64,000 nucleotides of DNA from Chryseobacterium indologenes (GCF_001295265.1 NZ_LJOD01000001.1:62001-126000); one strand, 5' to 3'. Positions 17,950 through 26,403 are shown, counted from the first letter of the stretch. The notes: generated by a model from the sequence alone, not told the origin. Program-made: numbers and translations.

Positions 17950-17971
17950 GCAATGGGCTAAAGCCCATTGC
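17950..17971. repeat. Palindromic intergenic repeat
   Basis: GCAATGGGCT and AGCCCATTGC are perfect 10-bp arms around AA. Palindromes with the GGGCTAAAGCCC core are dispersed in many flavobacterial genomes, from general knowledge. A weaker hairpin, ACTCCT/AGGAGT (18024-18048) followed by TTTT, lies nearby; the rest of 17886-18124 shows no gene. Confidence 0.55.
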
Positions 17972-18124
17972 TATTGAATAATTCAGTATACATAACTATA
18001 TCTGTTAAGAATAAACTATAAATACTCCTATACTTGATATTGAGGAGTTTTATAGAAATCTGAATTCAGATTAAAAAGTAAATAGCAGGAAATTGCCTTA
18101 AAAAGATAAACTTTTTTATCATTT

Positions 18125-18466
18125 TTATTCATCCCGCCAGCTGTGTCCGCAATGCCTGCACTGCTTAGCCAAAGGAGTCCGGGCCAATTTTCCACATTCC
18201 GGGCAGTTGTTAAAGAATATCTTTTCCGGAGTTTCTGTCATGATCCTTTTCATTGTATTTTGTTCAAATTCCTCATAGCCATTTTTCAAAAGTTTCATAA
18301 CTTCCGGATCCTGGTTTATCCAGCCTCTTTCAATCATCATCCGCCTCATCTGAGAATCTTCAGATGTTTTACTGGTGTACATGTGGTACTTCAATGCCGA
18401 CTGTTCATCGTCAGTCATTAAATTTCCAAAATAATTCCTGATATAATCTATTACCTCTTGATCCAT
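18125..18466 (-). CDS. Zinc-ribbon protein of unknown function
   Basis: A 113-residue soluble protein. The N-terminal 85 residues are helical and charged. The C-terminus is a clear zinc ribbon: CPECGKLARTP followed by CRHCGHSW, two CxxC knuckles 16 residues apart. No enzyme motif is visible. It stands alone, with unannotated spacers on both sides. The ribbon suggests nucleic-acid or protein binding, but no function can be assigned. Confidence 0.65.
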   Translation of the reverse strand: MDQEVIDYIRNYFGNLMTDDEQSALKYHMYTSKTSEDSQMRRMMIERGWINQDPEVMKLLKNGYEEFEQNTMKRIMTETPEKIFFNNCPECGKLARTPLAKQCRHCGHSWRDE

Positions 18467-18994
18467 AAGATTTAAAGTCTATTTAAATTTTATTTTAAAA
18501 CATTAAGATTTTTTATCAGCAGAACGCTTTAAAATGAAGTCCAGCAATTTAATGGTTAAAAATTATTCCTGATAGAAGAAAGTTTCAGTTTCAAAGATAA
18601 AATTCTTACCTGTAAACAGAACCTTACTATTTTCTGATCTGTACGGAGGTTACATTTTTTATTTTAACCCTGCGCAAGCCCCACTTTACCCAAAACAGCC
18701 TCTATTTAATTCTGAAATATATAAATAAAAATCATTAAACCACTTTTACCAAGTGCCTTTCGTTTTCTATCTAATTTAACCGCTTACAAAAATTACGTAG
18801 AAATACTGAATTGTATATAACGGGATCTGGTTAATTTCGGCATAAACAAAAACTGATCATTATGGATTGACTTCAAAGCCACAAAACATTTCCGGAAAAG
18901 AACCGGATGCGGAAATAATATCCTGAAATCTCTCATAGACATACAGCCACAATTACAAAAATTAAGATACCACAACCCTCAAATTTTTAACGAA
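18467..18994. other. Intergenic region without recognised genes
   Basis: 528 bases between divergent small genes. I see no coding frame with real character and no TANNTTTG box close to the gene at 18995. A short hairpin (TCCGG/CCGGA near 18890-18910) is the only structure. Both neighbouring genes presumably have their promoters here. Confidence 0.4.
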
Positions 18995-19369
18995 ATGATT
19001 ATTACGAACAAGGTTCTCAACGTTGATGATTATTATTTTGATGTGTTCATGTCGATCTCCCAGGCCCTTACCGGATTTACGCTGAATGAATTACAGTCTA
19101 CAGGCCTCACTGAAACTTACTATAATTACATTCTGAATCATCTTCAAGCAGAGACTTTTATAGAGTTTCTGACGGTTTCCAAAAATGTGCTTGAAAATTC
19201 TTTTACTGAAAATCAGTTAAAAAATGCAATTGTTTCCGAAATCGTCATGAATCCCGGAATGAACGATATTGCTGATAAAATAATCATTTTATGGCATTTA
19301 GGAACATGGGAAGGTATTTATATTAACGAACAGGCATATCAGGACGGATGGGCTGTGAATGTGATATAA
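18995..19369 (+). CDS. FAD-sorbitol-dehydrogenase small-subunit-like protein
   Basis: A 124-residue protein. FMSISQALTGFTLNEL near the N-terminus and a C-terminal IIILWHLGTWEG with AYQDGWAVNVI match the pattern of the membrane-bound sorbitol/gluconate dehydrogenase small subunit family (LSxxLTG, then IixxWYtG and a final yxxxlmW). The usual partners, an FAD-binding large subunit and a cytochrome c, are absent nearby. There is no Tat or Sec signal, although the small subunit normally carries a Tat signal. It may be an orphan subunit with a different job. Confidence 0.5.
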   Translation: MIITNKVLNVDDYYFDVFMSISQALTGFTLNELQSTGLTETYYNYILNHLQAETFIEFLTVSKNVLENSFTENQLKNAIVSEIVMNPGMNDIADKIIILWHLGTWEGIYINEQAYQDGWAVNVI

Positions 19370-19758
19370 ATGCTATTCTGTTGAATCTGTCAACAGCAAT
19401 TCATGAAAAGGTTTAAGCACAAAAAACGTCATCGTCATAGATACGGAGATCGCCGGATGCCCTTATCATAAAGGATAGACTCATGATTAATAAAATTCCG
19501 CGGCGCCTTCAGGCGCCGCGGAATTTTTGTTACCCATACTGAAAGCTATGACGTGATTGTTTGCTACATTTTCCGTCCTTATGGAAAACCGTAACAATAA
19601 TACCAAAAGAGACAAAAGCAGCTAAAATCAGTTTTAAGATTTTCAATTCGTTAGGAGAGCAGATTGGAGAATCCTATGGCATGGACTTTACAGATATTTG
19701 TATCAGGATTTTTTTTATCCAGCAAACCTCCTGACACACTCTTGTCACAACTCTACCC
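19370..19758. other. Intergenic region with one strong hairpin
   Basis: No supportable gene. A GC-rich hairpin at 19492-19527 dominates. A 28-codon open stretch near 19620-19705 reads like protein (KISFKIFNSLGEQIGE in one frame) but has no start and stops soon after, so it may be a decayed fragment. Confidence 0.4.
19492..19527. terminator. Very strong bidirectional hairpin terminator
   Basis: A perfect 16-bp stem (19492-19507 with 19512-19527) around a TTCA loop. The core CCGCGGCGCC is almost pure GC in an AT-rich region, and A and T runs flank it. It ends the transcript from 18995. Confidence 0.75.
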
Positions 19759-19766
19759 TATTTTTG
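19759..19766 (+). promoter_or_regulatory. -7 box of the VOC gene
   Basis: TATTTTTG matches TANNTTTG 26 bases before the ATG at 19792. A TTG at 19742-19744 could be the -33 element, though the 14-base spacing is short. Confidence 0.45.
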
Positions 19767-19791
19767 TGCAGTAATTTAAAATCTTCAAAAA

Positions 19792-20187
19792 ATGAATGTA
19801 GTATCCATCCGTATTATTACGTCCGACATTGAAAAGCTAATTCCCTTTTATGAGCAGGTAACAGGTATTAAAGCGGTACAATATACTCCCGATTTCGCCG
19901 AACTTCAGACTTCTGTCGCAATCATTGCTATTGGAAGCACAAGAACTTTGCAGCTTTTTGGCGGCGAAAGTGTTGCCCGGCCGGCTGAAAACCGTTCCGT
20001 TATTATAGAATTCCGGGTAAACGATGTTGAAAAGGAGTTTGAGCGGTTAAAAACTTTTCTGTCCCCCTATCTTGTACAGAAACCTACATTAATGCCTTGG
20101 GGTAACCAGTCTCTACTGTTCAGGGATCCGGACGGCAATCTGGTCAATTTCTTTACTCCTGTTACAAAAGAAGCCATCTCAGGATAA
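19792..20187 (+). CDS. VOC-family (glyoxalase/dioxygenase fold) protein
   Basis: A 131-residue cytoplasmic protein with two beta-alpha-beta-beta-beta modules. Module 1 starts SIRIITSDIEKLIPFYEQV; module 2 contains EFRVNDVEKEFERL and ends LLFRDPDGNLVNFF, the classic VOC C-terminal motif. Members include glyoxalases, ring-cleaving dioxygenases and antibiotic-binding resistance proteins. The metal-ligand set of glyoxalase I is not complete, so the specific role is open. Confidence 0.85.
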   Translation: MNVVSIRIITSDIEKLIPFYEQVTGIKAVQYTPDFAELQTSVAIIAIGSTRTLQLFGGESVARPAENRSVIIEFRVNDVEKEFERLKTFLSPYLVQKPTLMPWGNQSLLFRDPDGNLVNFFTPVTKEAISG

Positions 20188-20199
20188 GACGGCTTCTTT
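20167..20199. terminator. Terminator of the VOC gene
   Basis: AAAGAAGCC (20167-20175) pairs with GGCTTCTTT (20191-20199); the stem spans the stop codon. It lies between convergent genes and can serve both strands. Confidence 0.7.
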
Positions 20200-20231
20200 G
20201 TTATTCTTTAATTTGAATGATATTTGACTGA

Positions 20232-21152
20232 TCAATTACAGGAATTCGTGAGGCTTATTTTTTCGATATTGCCTGCTTTAATAAGCTCAAGATCGAAGTC
20301 GTTATAGCATAATGTATTGATATAGCGGTTTCCTTCAATAGTAAGACGGGTAAGCGGCTTACCGTTAGTTTTAATGTTTAGTTTTTTAATTCTGTTGTAA
20401 GCACAGTTAATATCTGTCAGTTTTTTTAAATTCTCAAAATTCAGGGTGGAAATTTCATTGTAAGAACAGTTAATGTATTCCAGTTCTTTGAGGTTGCTCA
20501 CATCGAGATTCCTTAAAAAATTATTGTCACAACGCAAAGACTTCAGATCTTTAAGATGATTCACTGAAAGCTCTGTAAGGCTGTTACTTTCACACACGAG
20601 TTCTGTGAGAGACGTCAGTTGGGACAGGTCCAGTTTTTCCAGCTTGTTAGTTCCGCATCTGAGTCTTTCCAGGCTTGGCAGCCCTGCGAGCTCCAGCTTG
20701 GTAAGAGAAGACCAGCCACAGTCAATGGTTTCCAGTTTCGGAAGATTTTTAAAAGACAACTCTTTCATTGATTTACTGAAAGAACAGTCAATATACTGAA
20801 GTTTCTTCAGTGTTTCCACACCATTCAGATCTTTCAGGGTCTCTGCTTTTATCAACAGGGTTTTAAGATTTTTGAAAAGCTCAATTCCCTTCAGGGTTAC
20901 CACGGGAGTCTTTTCAATATTCAGCCGCGTTACCTTTTCAGCTTCTGAGGCTGATATAATCCCGTCTTTATTAGCGTCCAGCCTTAAAGACTGATAGGTT
21001 GAATCTACAGCAATACTGTTCTGTTCGTTGGCCGAAAGCAGGTATTTCAGGAAATCCTTATCTGCTATTACATTTCCTTTACCGGCTTTACCGGTTTGTG
21101 AATACAGGCTCCCTCCCGAAAGAAGTAAAACAATAATAATTAAATATTTCAT
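20232..21152 (-). CDS. Secreted leucine-rich-repeat protein with EF-hand-like loop
   Basis: A 306-residue protein with a signal peptide (KYLIIIVLLLSGGSLYSQ). Around residue 58, DANKDGIISASEAEK is a dockerin/EF-hand calcium loop. From about residue 85 to 270 there are about nine LRRs of 21-22 residues with the internalin-like pattern LxxLxCxxNxL; many have Cys at the turn (IDCSFS, IDCGWS, LRCGTN, LVCESN, LRCDNN, INCSYN, INCAYN). Probably a surface or periplasmic binding protein. It lies 10 bases downstream of the secreted protein at 21163, in one operon. Confidence 0.8.
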   Translation of the reverse strand: MKYLIIIVLLLSGGSLYSQTGKAGKGNVIADKDFLKYLLSANEQNSIAVDSTYQSLRLDANKDGIISASEAEKVTRLNIEKTPVVTLKGIELFKNLKTLLIKAETLKDLNGVETLKKLQYIDCSFSKSMKELSFKNLPKLETIDCGWSSLTKLELAGLPSLERLRCGTNKLEKLDLSQLTSLTELVCESNSLTELSVNHLKDLKSLRCDNNFLRNLDVSNLKELEYINCSYNEISTLNFENLKKLTDINCAYNRIKKLNIKTNGKPLTRLTIEGNRYINTLCYNDFDLELIKAGNIEKISLTNSCN

Positions 21153-21162
21153 GGTTTGTGTA

Positions 21163-22380
21163 TTATTTGATAAGAATTCTCCATCCGTCTCCTTTTCCGA
21201 GAAGCATCAGGCCGTCATTTTTTAATGGTGAAATTTTGATCAGCCTGTTTTCGCTGTAAGGAGTTCCGTATTTCAGAAATCTTTCATCCAGAAGCTTTCC
21301 CTGAAGGTCAAAAACGAGGTAAACGGATTCATTGGAAAAGCTTCCGCCGAAATTATACATTTCTCCTGTTATGTGCAGCTTATCTCCCACAATCGCCGCA
21401 TCGTGCATATGTTCCGTAAATTTTCCCTGATTGCTGGTTGGATTATAATTAAACTCACGGGCTTTCTCAAAGTTCATATTATAAACTCTTACTGAAGTGT
21501 TTCTTCTGGTCTGTTTGTTCGGAAACTGTTCTTTCGTATCAGTCATCCCAATTACATAAATCTGATTTTTATGGATCAGTATTTTTTTACCCTGAAATTC
21601 TTCACCGGTAATCTTTTTGTGGCGGGTCACTTTTTTGGACGCCAGATCATATTCAAGAAGGTAGCATTTGTATGCATAAGAGACTCTTTCATCAATCGCT
21701 CCCATCAGAACGTAAAGCTTATTCTGATCCAGTGCTGCAGAATAGTATCCCGTATTATGAAAATCAAACGGTGGCTCTATAAAACTAATCACATTGTTTT
21801 CCGTTTTCTGCAGGTCATTGGAAATAAAGGTAACATTTAGCTCTTTATCACGGAAAAATGCAGAAGTGGTTACACAGTAAAATCCGTCTTTTACATTAAA
21901 AACCAAAGGATCGAACGTGACATCCGCAGGTACGTTTTCTATCACTTTTTCCTGTACTACATTGAGTTCATCATCTATTTCCCTCAGCCAGAGGCGGGAT
22001 CTTTTGTCTATTTTTTTAGATCCTATCTGAACCAGCTTATTATTTCCGGTACTGAAAACAGTTTTGTTAAAGGAATCATCATCATAGTTTTTATTATCGC
22101 CCAGCAATGTTTTTTTAAGCATTTTTCCATCTTTGGAAATTTTAATGATGGCAGAATTGAACTGTTTATCACCCTCATTCACAAAATTCTGACCTGCAAT
22201 GATATATCCGTCCTTTACTTCCACTCCATTTTTTGCGAAGTTATTATCAACCGGAAAAAAGCTAAGATTAAGTGTAAAATCTTTATCATTATTCTGATGA
22301 GCGGTCTGGCCAAATCCCCATACCGCCGCTGAAAGAGACGCTATCAGCTGGGTTTTAAAAAGAATAGTTTTCATTTTCAT
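21163..22380 (-). CDS. Secreted propeller-like protein of unknown function
   Basis: I chose ATG 22380, which gives a signal peptide (TILFKTQLIASLSAAVWGFGQ); the longer frame from 22422 adds a charged leader. The mature 390 residues consist of short repeated beta units (GYIIAGQNF, FYCVTTSAF, LYVLMGAI, IYVIGMTD, LHITGEMY), the look of a beta-propeller of kelch or WD type. The end, LMLLGKGDGW, resembles a final blade. The function is unknown. It is the first gene of a pair with the LRR protein; a similar secreted protein occurs at 33670, also near an LRR gene. Confidence 0.6.
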   Translation of the reverse strand: MKMKTILFKTQLIASLSAAVWGFGQTAHQNNDKDFTLNLSFFPVDNNFAKNGVEVKDGYIIAGQNFVNEGDKQFNSAIIKISKDGKMLKKTLLGDNKNYDDDSFNKTVFSTGNNKLVQIGSKKIDKRSRLWLREIDDELNVVQEKVIENVPADVTFDPLVFNVKDGFYCVTTSAFFRDKELNVTFISNDLQKTENNVISFIEPPFDFHNTGYYSAALDQNKLYVLMGAIDERVSYAYKCYLLEYDLASKKVTRHKKITGEEFQGKKILIHKNQIYVIGMTDTKEQFPNKQTRRNTSVRVYNMNFEKAREFNYNPTSNQGKFTEHMHDAAIVGDKLHITGEMYNFGGSFSNESVYLVFDLQGKLLDERFLKYGTPYSENRLIKISPLKNDGLMLLGKGDGWRILIK

Positions 22381-22422
22381 GGATATAAAGTCTTTTTTCA
22401 AATCCTTTTTAAGGATGTGCAA

Positions 22423-22848
22423 AATTCCAAAAAATATTTAATCCCACCAAGTGAATCTGATATTGATTGGATATGAAGCCCTATACAAATCCCACCATAT
22501 AATTAAAAATCAATACCATACAGCGCCTTTCATTCTATAAAACAGCTTACTTTCATTTTCATCCATTGTATAAATTATAAAATTCAGTGAATTTTCCCGA
22601 TAGTGTGAACATAAATATTATTAAATTAAAGTTTTAAGTGCTATATTTGTTAACTGTTTTTGTCCTTATCATTGAAAAGAGATCTGTTGAGGATTTAACC
22701 AGCAGCTGAGAATGAATGAATAATCGTTCATTTTCTACTCCGATAACTGAACGAACAATTATTCTTAAGTACCGGAACCCAACAATAAAAGCATATAAAA
22801 TAAATGCTGTTTGATATAATTAAATCTATTTTATAAAAATTTAAATTC
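22423..22848. other. Divergent intergenic region
   Basis: 426 AT-rich bases with no gene, between divergent genes. It contains the inverted repeats described at 22715-22764. No clear -7 box was found for either gene. Confidence 0.4.
22715..22764. promoter_or_regulatory. Candidate TetR-type operator pair
   Basis: AATGAA-TAATCG-TTCATT (22715-22732) is an inverted repeat of the kind many TetR-family repressors bind. A second element, TGAACGAACAATTATTC (22748-22764), carries a related half-site in the opposite sense. They lie about 85-135 bases before the gene at 22849. No TetR gene is in the window. Confidence 0.35.
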
Positions 22849-23208
22849 ATGAACTATAAACTTGAGCTCAATACTCAGGAGCCCAACTCTAAAATTGTTT
22901 TTCACAACATCCTATTTGATTCGTTCAAGGTAAATATAGTTGAAAGATATATCGGATCAATGAAATCCCGCCTGACCTTATGTGAAGCTTTGTTTAAAGT
23001 AAGAACGTTAGACGATCAGCTCGTTACCAGAAGAGACGGCAATATGAGGGTAAAAATTAAAGGAAATGAATTTGAAGTTTACGAAAGACTGACAAAAAAA
23101 TTATCTTCTTACGAATATAAAAACAAGCTGATCAACAGAAAAGATGCAGAACAGGACTATGTTCATTTCATTTTAGGTCTGGTGATTGCCAATTATGAAC
23201 TTAATTAA
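22849..23208 (+). CDS. Hypothetical protein
   Basis: A 119-residue basic soluble protein without signal or membrane segment. I do not recognise the family. A middle stretch of regular polar/apolar alternation (VRTLDDQLVTRRDGNMRVKI) suggests beta strands, followed by a charged helical end. It stands alone, with a possible operator upstream and two terminators downstream, so it looks like a regulated single-gene unit. Confidence 0.5.
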   Translation: MNYKLELNTQEPNSKIVFHNILFDSFKVNIVERYIGSMKSRLTLCEALFKVRTLDDQLVTRRDGNMRVKIKGNEFEVYERLTKKLSSYEYKNKLINRKDAEQDYVHFILGLVIANYELN

Positions 23209-23253
23209 ACTCTTTCTCCTATCGTTTAAATTAAAGAGTTAATATCAGATATA

Positions 23254-23281
23254 AAGCTCCCCACCGGATAGTGGGGAGCTT
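23254..23281. terminator. Hairpin terminator
   Basis: An 11-bp perfect stem, AAGCTCCCCAC/GTGGGGAGCTT, around a CGGATA loop, followed by TATTTC. It lies 46 bases after the gene at 22849. Confidence 0.7.
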
Positions 23282-23290
23282 ATTTCTAAA

Positions 23291-23312
23291 GAAACCCAGG
23301 GTTTCTTTTTTT
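23291..23312 (+). terminator. Second tandem terminator
   Basis: GAAAC-CCAGG-GTTTC, extendable to 7-bp arms, is followed by a run of seven T. With the hairpin just before it, this forms a tandem terminator. Confidence 0.6.
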
Positions 23313-23406
23313 ATTCCATAATGTACAATGGATATTATTCTAAATAATACTTCTTCCGTACCATTTCAGAAAAGGATTAAGATATTGAACTTCTAACTCC
23401 ATAATA

Positions 23407-24168
23407 TCACACGATAAATAAGCCTGCAATAGTCTCTGCATCGCTGCCGCTCAAAATCTCGTCGTAAGCGGCAGAACCTGCTGCTGCTCCAAATAAGGTT
23501 CCTGTGTTGTAACCTGCCTGATTAGTGAGGTCCTCGCCGGCATAAACAGGATGAGTTGCTGAAGGCATATTTCCTCCATCGGCAAGCTCTATCCAGCCTT
23601 TGTTAGCTCTCATTCTCCTTACCTGAGAGGCATGCCTTGCTTCTACCGAATGAATCTGTAGCGCCGCCTGAAGTACAACTTTGTTTGACATAACATTTCC
23701 GGCCTGCCCTTTATAAGCCCTCACTCCTGTATCTTCGAAAGCTTGGGCCAAAATGAGAAACTGATTATAATCTGTAAATGGAGAAAAGCTTCCATTAGCC
23801 GTAAAATCAAAGGTAGGTTTATTACCCGGAGTGGTTCCAAGAGAAGTGAGCGTAGTTTTCAAAAAACCAACATGCGCTGACTCATGCTTTGAAATCTGCA
23901 TAAAAACAGTCCGGTCTGAATTCGGTATTAATCCAGGGGTTGATAATCCTATAGCATAGTATTCATTTTCAAGATATTCCAGAACAAGTGCTAATTGTAA
24001 AGCATCTGTCAAGGTGTTTTTAAGAGCACCACCTGTGATTTGCCTGTTTGCCGGTTCTGCTGCTTTTTTACCAAATAGCGATGTATTCGTTATTTTTTCT
24101 AATTTCGAGGCTTCCGTGGTGAAAAATTGATCATAAGAAAGCTTATCTAATAGTCTAAGAATGTTCAT
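23407..24168 (-). CDS. Ferritin-like domain protein
   Basis: A 253-residue protein of the Ferritin_2-like (PF13668) type. The four-helix bundle is marked by LALVLEYLENEYY, ISKHESAHVGFL, LAQAFEDTGVRAYKG and IHSVEARHASQVRR, which supply paired Glu and ExxH-type ligands for a di-metal site. Unlike its upstream neighbour it has no Tat signal. It follows that neighbour by 25 bases in an operon. Related pairs occur in many Bacteroidota; physiological role is uncertain, perhaps metal storage or oxidative stress. Confidence 0.8.
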   Translation of the reverse strand: MNILRLLDKLSYDQFFTTEASKLEKITNTSLFGKKAAEPANRQITGGALKNTLTDALQLALVLEYLENEYYAIGLSTPGLIPNSDRTVFMQISKHESAHVGFLKTTLTSLGTTPGNKPTFDFTANGSFSPFTDYNQFLILAQAFEDTGVRAYKGQAGNVMSNKVVLQAALQIHSVEARHASQVRRMRANKGWIELADGGNMPSATHPVYAGEDLTNQAGYNTGTLFGAAAGSAAYDEILSGSDAETIAGLFIV

Positions 24169-24193
24169 AATGTAAGTTTTTGAAGATGAATGG

Positions 24194-24907
24194 TTAATTA
24201 ATACCTCTTTCTTTCCAGGTAAACCGGGTTTTTATAAAACCTCCTGCTGCCATTACAATATCTTTCGGTTCTTTGGCAAGATCAAGGCCGTTGGCATCTA
24301 CTACATCATCACCTGAAAAATCTGCAGATCCGGGATTGATCAGGTTTCTGATGGCAGATGCGTGTCTGGCTTCAACTGAAACTATTTTTCCGGCAATAAC
24401 AAGATAAGCTGGATTGGTTATGTATTTTCCGGCACCGTTGTACGCTGCTACTCCGGTATCTTCCAATGCTTTTGCAGTGGCCAGTACAGAGTTTCTGTCA
24501 TTAAAGTTTACATTAGGATATTGGAATTCAAGCTTTGGAAGAACATTCGGGGCTGCACTGCTGATAGCTGCTTTGAAAAAGTCCCGGTGAATCACTTCAT
24601 GATGATAAAGATCTGTAAAAACCTCTCTCTCTATACTGGATATTCCGGAATAGAAATTATTAACCACTTTCGTATAAAAATCAGCTTCAAGCTGTTCAAG
24701 AGCATAGGCATAATTTAAAACACCAACATCTCCTGATCCAAGATCAAAAATCGGGCTATCATCCATTGGATAAAAATCATTATCATCATCACAACCTATT
24801 AGGGTAAGCCCGGCAATGGCCAGCCCTATTCCACTCAATTTTAAAAAGTTTCGTCGGCTTGTATCAAGAGTAACCCCCTGATTAGAAACATGAATCATTT
24901 TTTTCAT
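24194..24907 (-). CDS. Tat-exported ferritin-like lipoprotein
   Basis: A 237-residue protein with a twin-arginine signal (SRRNFLKLSG, Arg18-Arg19), a hydrophobic stretch and a lipobox ending at Cys39, so a Tat-exported lipoprotein. The mature part is a ferritin-like bundle: YALEQLEADFYTKV, HHEVIHRDFF, AKALEDTGVAAYNGA and VSVEARHASAIRNL. Tat export fits a protein that folds and loads its metal in the cytoplasm. It forms an operon with the paralogue at 23407 and is 78 bases downstream of the fasciclin gene. Confidence 0.85.
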   Translation of the reverse strand: MKKMIHVSNQGVTLDTSRRNFLKLSGIGLAIAGLTLIGCDDDNDFYPMDDSPIFDLGSGDVGVLNYAYALEQLEADFYTKVVNNFYSGISSIEREVFTDLYHHEVIHRDFFKAAISSAAPNVLPKLEFQYPNVNFNDRNSVLATAKALEDTGVAAYNGAGKYITNPAYLVIAGKIVSVEARHASAIRNLINPGSADFSGDDVVDANGLDLAKEPKDIVMAAGGFIKTRFTWKERGIN

Positions 24908-24985
24908 ACTATTAATTTTTTTTTAAGTGTTTGATTAAGTAAAAGAAAACAGCACATTGAAAACATGCTGCTTAATCTTAAATTT

Positions 24986-25555
24986 CTACGGCATCAGAAC
25001 CGTATCTATCACATGAATAACCCCGTTAGACTGGTTTACATCAGCAATGGTAACTTTGGCACTGTTTCCTTTAGCATCTTTTATATAAAGATCCTTTCCT
25101 TTCGTCCAAAATGTAAGATCTTCTCCTTGTACTGTTTTCATCATGCTTTTTCCCTTCCCTGCTTTTACGGCGCTCCATATTTTTTTAGCACTGTATTTTC
25201 CGGGTAGAACGTGGTATGTTAGTATGCTTGTAAGCATCGTCTTATTTTCAGGCTTTACAAGATTCTCTACTGTTCCTTTCGGAAGTTTTGCAAAAGCGGC
25301 ATCAGTAGGAGCCAGGACAGTAAAAGGACCTTTTCCTTCTAATGTACTTACCAATCCCGCCGCTTTTACGGCAGCTACTAAAGTTTTATGATCTTTAGAG
25401 TTTACGGCGTTTTCGATAATATTCTTAGAAGGGTACATAGGAGCCCCCCCTACCATTACTGTTTTTTCTTTCATCGTCTGTGCAGTTACCTTCCCGCTGA
25501 AAGCAAATGATAAAGCTACCATTGCTAAAACTGTGATTTTTGATCGCGTGTTCAT
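24986..25555 (-). CDS. Secreted fasciclin-domain protein
   Basis: A 189-residue protein with signal peptide (LAMVALSFAFSGKVTAQ) and one FAS1 domain. The hallmark boxes are present: GPFTVLAPTDAAFAKLP, LTYHVLPGKYS and the terminal NGVIHVIDTVLMP. FAS1 domains mediate adhesion or matrix contacts at the cell surface or periplasm. It faces a divergent ECF sigma/anti-sigma pair across 277 bases, an arrangement that suggests control by that sigma factor. Confidence 0.9.
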   Translation of the reverse strand: MNTRSKITVLAMVALSFAFSGKVTAQTMKEKTVMVGGAPMYPSKNIIENAVNSKDHKTLVAAVKAAGLVSTLEGKGPFTVLAPTDAAFAKLPKGTVENLVKPENKTMLTSILTYHVLPGKYSAKKIWSAVKAGKGKSMMKTVQGEDLTFWTKGKDLYIKDAKGNSAKVTIADVNQSNGVIHVIDTVLMP

Positions 25556-25827
25556 TGTGTTAATTTTTTAATTAATTATGGGTAATTTGTGTTCTTAATC
25601 TCACTTACGAGTTAGGCTCTGTTTTAGATTGAAAAAAAATGAAATTAATTACAACGATTTGAAAATCAATTAATTATTTTTATTAAAAAAAATAAAATCA
25701 AAAGATAAGAGGGCTTATCCGGAATATTGGTCTGTTTACTTCAGGAGCAACATTTAAAATACACCCAAGAAATCATTTACGAAATAAAAGATCTTATGGA
25801 TTTCATTTAGGATATATTTTATTTCAC

Positions 25828-25835
25828 TACATTTG
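25828..25835 (+). promoter_or_regulatory. TANNTTTG box overlapping the sigma-factor start
   Basis: TACATTTG fits the -7 consensus, but its last bases are the TTG that opens the sigma-factor frame at 25833. If it were the promoter, transcription would begin after that codon. No -33 element is seen, so it may be chance. Confidence 0.25.
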
Positions 25836-26402
25836 GACAGAAAAATAAAAGCTATTAAAACAACCTGCTCAGAAGAGGAACTTATCGTTTTACTAAAAGA
25901 AAAAAACGAAAATGGTTTTCATTATCTGTATGACCACTATTCCGGTGCGCTATATGGGGTTATTCTGCGTATTGTTCAGTCTAAGGAATATACGGAAGAA
26001 ATCATTCAGGATGTTTTTGTTAAAATCTGGAACTCTATCCATCAATATGATGCTTCAAAAGGAAGATTTTATACCTGGATAATTAATATTGCCCGAAATA
26101 CGGCAATAGATTATTTAAAATCCAAAGGGTTCCAAAATGAGCTTAAAAACCAACCGCTTCCCGATTTCGTATATAATTCTACAGAACTTTCCACCCACAA
26201 TACCACCTCCGATTATATTGGATTTAATAATGTACTGGAAAGGCTTGAAACTGATAAGCAAGAACTTATAGATCTGGCCTATTATCAGGGATATACCCAG
26301 AATGAAATATCCGAGAAACTGAAAATACCCCTGGGAACCGTAAAGACGAAAATGCGGAATGCCCTTATGAAATTAAAGGATTTGTTAAAAGATTATCAAT
26401 AA
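25833..26402 (+). CDS. ECF-type RNA polymerase sigma factor
   Basis: A 189-residue sigma-70 family protein. Region 2 is seen in EEIIQDVFVKIWNSI and GRFYTWIINIARNTAIDYLK. Region 4 is seen in LAYYQGYTQNEISEKLKI with GTVKTKMRNALMKLK as recognition helix. There is no ATG before the conserved core, so TTG at 25833 is the likeliest start. It is followed with no gap by its anti-sigma factor and is divergent from the fasciclin gene, a plausible target. Confidence 0.85.
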   Translation: MDRKIKAIKTTCSEEELIVLLKEKNENGFHYLYDHYSGALYGVILRIVQSKEYTEEIIQDVFVKIWNSIHQYDASKGRFYTWIINIARNTAIDYLKSKGFQNELKNQPLPDFVYNSTELSTHNTTSDYIGFNNVLERLETDKQELIDLAYYQGYTQNEISEKLKIPLGTVKTKMRNALMKLKDLLKDYQ

Positions 26403-26403
26403 A

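Noticed and set aside
18793..18975. Minus-strand 60-codon frame
   Set aside because: No recognisable pattern, and it lies in the presumed promoter region of the gene at 18995.
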